DNA from: Candidatus Odinarchaeota archaeon
GTDB lineage: Archaea; Asgardarchaeota; JAGGXT01
Reading direction: 5' to 3'
DNA: 9,461 nt
Assembly: GCA_021162905.1 (NCBI GenBank)
Contig: JAGGXT010000065.1
Span: forward strand, 1-9,461
Both the position numbers and the translations under genes were made by a program. Below are positions 6,775 to 9,461 of the stretch, piece by piece. Position 1 is the stretch's first letter, and every line of letters starts with the position of its first letter. The notes under the pieces were generated by a model. The model worked only from the letters and a program-made list of their open reading frames with translations. It was not told the origin of the DNA and made no database searches.

Positions 6775-7833
6775 TTACTCCCACTTACTCGGATAAACTA
6801 ACACCTTTAGACCTTTGCGCTTGTCTGCTATTTCAATTGCTTCATGTAGCTTTGAAAATGGAAGTTTGTGGCTGACAAGAGGCATCACTTTGATGATTCT
6901 CTGAGCTATTATATTTATTGCTCTCTGGAATTGCTCTGAGGTTTTATCATATGAACCCATTAATTGCACTTCTTTATAATGGATGAGATTCGGATTTATA
7001 ACCATTTGTGGTTCTCCATGTACATGAACACCCGCATATAGTAAGACTTTACCAAGAGGAGCTACTATCTTCATAGCACTTTCTTGGACTTTTGTATTAC
7101 CAACAGTTACAACAACATAATCCGCTCCTTTACCATTTGTAAGTTCCTTCACTTTTTCTTCAGGGTCTTCTTTAGTTATATTTATTACCTCGTCTGCTCC
7201 CAGTTCTTTAGCTTTTTTGAGTCTATCCTCGATAAGATCAGTGATAATAACTTGAACGCCGCCAGCATATTTTAACATCTGCATATGAAGTAAACCCATT
7301 GGTCCAGAACCTATAACTACCGCGACTTTTCCAGGTTTGGCATTAAGCATTTCAAATCCATTTAGCACACATGCTAGTGGCTCGGTGAATGCTGCCTCCT
7401 CAAATGTTAAATCATCTGGAATTTTGTATGTTTGATAGTCCACGGTCTTTATATATTCAGCCCATGATAAATACCCTAAGTTTCTCTTGTTCTCACATAG
7501 GTTAGATTTCCCTATTTTGCAATAGTAACATCTACCGCACCTTATTATAGTGTCTGCTACTACTCTATCGCCTACTTTAACATTATCCACGGCATCACCA
7601 ACTTTAACGACAGTCCCAGAAAATTCATGTCCTGCCATACCTATAATTTTAACACCTGGCGGCCCCCATTGTTTTCCTAAATGCACTGCGTGTATTCCTG
7701 TAGGACATAAGGCATCTACTTCCACTTTTATAAGGACCTCATGAGGCCCTACATCAGGAACGTCTACCTCTTCAATTCTTAAATCATCAGGACCATATAA
7801 TATTGTTGCCTTCATCTTTTTTGGAATTTCCAT
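6775..7833 (-). CDS. zinc-dependent medium-chain dehydrogenase (sorbitol/threonine DH-like)
   Basis: A 352-residue cytoplasmic oxidoreductase of the zinc-containing medium-chain family, oxidising a secondary or primary alcohol with NAD. Catalytic-zinc ligands are C43 (ALCPTGIH), H69-E70 (GHE) and likely E151 (EP). The structural-zinc loop has C99, C102, C105 and C113 in the standard spacing. The nucleotide site is GSGPMG (175-180), and D199 at the end of the second strand favours NAD over NADP. Length and layout match sorbitol, threonine and related polyol dehydrogenases. The usual CGTD near the catalytic Cys reads CPTG here, so the exact substrate is open. The ATG at 7833 is chosen because it sits 5 nt after GGATGTGA, the same arrangement as in the aldolase gene. 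GTG 7842, ATG 7839 and ATG 7815 are alternatives. It begins 22 nt after the aldolase stop and is the last gene of the operon. Confidence 0.9.
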   Translation of the reverse strand: MEIPKKMKATILYGPDDLRIEEVDVPDVGPHEVLIKVEVDALCPTGIHAVHLGKQWGPPGVKIIGMAGHEFSGTVVKVGDAVDNVKVGDRVVADTIIRCGRCYYCKIGKSNLCENKRNLGYLSWAEYIKTVDYQTYKIPDDLTFEEAAFTEPLACVLNGFEMLNAKPGKVAVVIGSGPMGLLHMQMLKYAGGVQVIITDLIEDRLKKAKELGADEVINITKEDPEEKVKELTNGKGADYVVVTVGNTKVQESAMKIVAPLGKVLLYAGVHVHGEPQMVINPNLIHYKEVQLMGSYDKTSEQFQRAINIIAQRIIKVMPLVSHKLPFSKLHEAIEIADKRKGLKVLVYPSKWE

Positions 7834-7838
7834 AAACA

Positions 7839-7846
7839 TCACATCC
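7839..7846 (-). promoter_or_regulatory. ribosome binding site of the dehydrogenase
   Basis: GGATGTGA on the minus strand, 5 nt before ATG 7833. The identical octamer lies 5 nt before the aldolase ATG at 8662. This supports choosing both of these starts over nearby ATG/GTG codons. Confidence 0.5.
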
Positions 7847-7855
7847 CTTCATAAC

Positions 7856-8662
7856 TTAATCAGATTCTAAAATTTCTAAAGCCTCATCAACGCTCGCATT
7901 CTCATGAACTATTTTTGCTATTGCTTTAACCATCTTTGCGGGATCTTTCGCTTGCCAAATATTTCTACCGAATATAACACCATGAGCACCAGCATCCATT
8001 GCACCCTTAATGTCTTCAAATACTTCTCTGACACTTTCTCTCTTTGGACCACCTAGTATTAGTATAGGGACTGGGCATCCTTCAACGACCTCTTTAAATG
8101 TCTTGGGATCACCAGTATAAAACGTCTTAATCATATCAGCGCCAAGTTCTGCAGCAACTCTTGCTGCAACTTTTACTGCCTTAACATCATGTGAGCTGGG
8201 TACCTTTGGACCACTAGGCCATGTTTCCACAACGGCTACTAATCCATATTCTCTTGCTTCCTCTATAACTGTTGACAATACAGACATATTTTCAAGTTCG
8301 TATCTCGATCCTATGAAGCCCATTACTATGACACCATCGGCACCAAGCTTTACAGCACTCTCGATAGTATTGTACATATAATTTCTCCTGTCTTCTAAAG
8401 GATTGAATATTGTTCCACCTATATCGATACGCATAATAACCCCTATTTGACCAGCAATTACATCTGCGAATTTTTCTATGATTCCAGCATTAAGAAGCAT
8501 TGCATCAGCTCCACCCTCAATCACTTTTTTAATAGTCTCACCGGGCTTTATAATACCCTCCATCGGCCCTGCAAATCCACCATGGTCCATGGCAACAATG
8601 ACGGCATTTCTGGTAGATTTTCTTAAAATTCTATACATTCTCATAATTTTACCTGGTATCAT
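7856..8662 (-). CDS. class I aldolase family protein (DhnA/FbaB/LsrF type)
   Basis: A 268-residue TIM-barrel enzyme of the archaeal class I (Schiff-base) aldolase family, which holds FBP aldolase, the ADH synthase of shikimate precursor formation, and LsrF. VAMDHG (D26-H27) lies at the end of the first strand. The Schiff-base lysine is K179 in DMIKTFYTGD. Phosphate-binding strands are PILILGGPK (199-207) and GVIFGRNIW (228-236). Barrel strands with RIDIGGT and GVIVMGF are clear, and the length is usual. Where the Thermoproteus tenax FBP aldolase has, as I recall, Trp144 and catalytic Tyr146 in a WxYPRG-like motif, this protein has E146-T-W148-P-S. True FBP aldolase activity is therefore doubtful. 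The ATG at 8662 follows GGATGTGA by 5 nt; GTG 8671 would be too close to the site. It is the middle gene of a tight operon before a polyol-type dehydrogenase. Confidence 0.88.
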   Translation of the reverse strand: MIPGKIMRMYRILRKSTRNAVIVAMDHGGFAGPMEGIIKPGETIKKVIEGGADAMLLNAGIIEKFADVIAGQIGVIMRIDIGGTIFNPLEDRRNYMYNTIESAVKLGADGVIVMGFIGSRYELENMSVLSTVIEEAREYGLVAVVETWPSGPKVPSSHDVKAVKVAARVAAELGADMIKTFYTGDPKTFKEVVEGCPVPILILGGPKRESVREVFEDIKGAMDAGAHGVIFGRNIWQAKDPAKMVKAIAKIVHENASVDEALEILESD

Positions 8663-8667
8663 TATTT

Positions 8668-8675
8668 TCACATCC
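8668..8675 (-). promoter_or_regulatory. ribosome binding site of the aldolase
   Basis: GGATGTGA on the minus strand, 5 nt before ATG 8662 and directly after the stop codon of the zinc-ribbon gene. It overlaps the in-frame GTG at 8671, which makes that codon an unlikely start. Confidence 0.5.
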
Positions 8676-8677
8676 TA

Positions 8678-9304
8678 TTAACTATGTGGTGCTTCAACAG
8701 CCTCGAGTTTATCAATCTTATTTTCATCTAAAGACTCTAAACTAGCTCCACATACACTACAAAAGATAGCACTACTTTCTATCTTAGCACCACACTTTGG
8801 GCATGTTCTTTCAGCCTTCTGAATAAGTTGCTCTATCATTTCTTTTGATAATCCGAGTGCTCCTTTTTTAGTAATTCTTCCAGCAATGAGTCCACCAAAG
8901 CCACAAAGTAAGCCGTTTGCTACTAGTGGATATAAGAAATATACAATGAAGTAGAACTCGCCCAATGCGGTATGCGGAAGATATGTTTCACCTTTAATTA
9001 ATAATGTAACTGCATACAATATTATCATCATTAAGCCAGATAAGTAGAAACCGTAAACAAAACCTTTTCCGCTTTTTCTAATAAGACCTCCTATGACTAG
9101 TCCTATTCCAATCCATATTGCAATATAGATGTTGCTGTAGTCATTCCAAAAGAGTATATGAAGGGCTCCGAGTATCTCGGCCAAATAAGGAATACTTATT
9201 GAACCATAAACTTCTCTAGCAATTGTGGTTACGTCATTGTAGAAAAGAATCAATGGTATCACTATACTCATAACCATTCCGACCAAAAGAGCCTTTCTTC
9301 CCAT
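8678..9304 (-). CDS. four-helix membrane protein with C-terminal zinc ribbon
   Basis: A 208-residue integral membrane protein of unknown function. Four hydrophobic segments are seen (about 4-22, 59-76, 82-103 and 117-142). After them come a basic/helical stretch (RITKKGALGLSKEMIEQLIQKAER) and a zinc ribbon with C168, C171, C182 and C185 (CPKC, 10 residues, CSVC). An acidic tail ends the protein. The ribbon is of the short double-CxxC type common at the ends of archaeal membrane proteins; it should lie in the cytoplasm, where it may bind protein or nucleic acid. The ATG at 9304 is chosen for GAGGTT (9311-9316) 6 nt upstream. In-frame TTG 9334 and GTG 9331 would add an odd basic stretch. It is the first gene of the operon, ending 15 nt before the aldolase start; a sensor or transport-related role is only a guess from that position. 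Confidence 0.78.
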   Translation of the reverse strand: MGRKALLVGMVMSIVIPLILFYNDVTTIAREVYGSISIPYLAEILGALHILFWNDYSNIYIAIWIGIGLVIGGLIRKSGKGFVYGFYLSGLMMIILYAVTLLIKGETYLPHTALGEFYFIVYFLYPLVANGLLCGFGGLIAGRITKKGALGLSKEMIEQLIQKAERTCPKCGAKIESSAIFCSVCGASLESLDENKIDKLEAVEAPHS

Positions 9305-9310
9305 ATTTTT

Positions 9311-9316
9311 AACCTC
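9311..9316 (-). promoter_or_regulatory. ribosome binding site of the zinc-ribbon gene
   Basis: GAGGTT on the minus strand with a 6-nt spacer to ATG 9304, one base off the GAGGTG seen before the phosphoesterase. It supports the shorter reading over TTG 9334. Confidence 0.5.
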
Positions 9317-9351
9317 ACGTGAAAGTTTCACCAAAGCTCTATAAGAATTTG

Positions 9352-9359
9352 CTTTATAA
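9352..9359 (-). promoter_or_regulatory. candidate box A of the three-gene operon
   Basis: TTATAAAG on the minus strand, a good archaeal TATA element. The predicted start near 9330 gives a leader of about 26 nt carrying GAGGTT. TTATTATA (9364-9371) and TTAATATA (9382-9389), both on the minus strand, are weaker alternatives just upstream. Confidence 0.45.
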
Positions 9360-9429
9360 GGTATAATAAGTTTATTGAAGTTATATTAAGGATTTGATTT
9401 TTGTTTGAGAATTTTTCCTCTTTTTTACT

Positions 9430-9449
9430 TAATTTTATAAATAAAATTA
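9430..9449. repeat. AT-only palindrome at right edge
   Basis: Nine-base arms (TAATTTTAT and ATAAAATTA) around AA form a near-perfect palindrome. It lies about 125 nt upstream of the operon's first gene in very AT-rich DNA, where such repeats arise readily by chance. It could be a regulator site. Confidence 0.25.
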
Positions 9450-9461
9450 TAACCATATTGC

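Noticed and set aside
6775..7833. Specific naming of the dehydrogenase as L-threonine 3-dehydrogenase
   Set aside because: The zinc and NAD motifs are shared by the whole family, the usual CGTD reads CPTG, and the aldolase neighbour suggests sugar chemistry, so a substrate name is not supported.
8478..8681. Plus-strand open frame antisense to the aldolase start
   Set aside because: It lies fully over the conserved N-terminal barrel of the aldolase and has no ribosome binding site. The hydrophobic residues come from complementing the aldolase codons.
9328..9456. Minus-strand 42-codon open frame upstream of the zinc-ribbon gene
   Set aside because: Its product is rich in Ile, Leu, Lys and Asn, as expected from AT-rich noncoding DNA. 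It has no Shine-Dalgarno site and spans the likely promoter of the operon.

Overview
This window looks like a piece of an archaeal chromosome, most likely from the Thermoproteota or a related lineage. The DNA is visibly AT-rich. Most genes start 4-8 nt after a GGTG/GAGGTG-type Shine-Dalgarno motif. Several genes are preceded by TATA-like box A elements, and the U-rich 3' ends have no bacterial hairpin terminators. The aldolase is of the archaeal DhnA/FbaB type, and the large secreted phosphoesterase has an archaeal-style signal peptide, many N-glycosylation sequons and a C-terminal membrane anchor. I cannot name a species. I see no rRNA, tRNA, CRISPR array, insertion sequence or phage gene.

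Layout: positions 1-118 hold at most the start of an unidentified minus-strand gene leaving the left edge (weak). Two minus-strand genes follow: a small protein whose predicted fold order matches the eukaryote-like longin domain (164-748), and a GNAT N-acetyltransferase (839-1279). A 195-nt divergent intergenic region with a long-spaced perfect inverted repeat (1351-1397) separates the acetyltransferase from a large cell-surface calcineurin-like phosphoesterase (1475-3415, plus). This converges on an unrecognised two-domain protein (3449-4249, minus), which is divergent from a compact DHH-family phosphoesterase (4404-5279, plus). A 12-helix MFS transporter (5354-6598, minus) follows.

The right third is a compact minus-strand operon, read right to left: a four-helix membrane protein with a C-terminal zinc ribbon (8678-9304), a class I aldolase-family protein (7856-8662) and a zinc-dependent sorbitol/threonine-dehydrogenase-like enzyme (6775-7833). 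Gaps are only 15-22 nt, and the last two genes share the same translation-initiation motif. A strong T-rich terminator follows the dehydrogenase. The simplest reading of the enzyme pair is oxidation of a polyol or sugar hydroxyl coupled to retro-aldol cleavage of a phosphorylated product. The aldolase appears to lack the Tyr and Trp of the best-studied archaeal FBP aldolase, so its substrate is open. The MFS gene just downstream could be the importer, but that is inference.

The items most worth a second look are the longin-like protein, the aldolase/dehydrogenase/zinc-ribbon operon, the orphan two-domain protein divergent from the DHH gene, the phosphoesterase with a changed metal-binding motif, and the inverted repeat.
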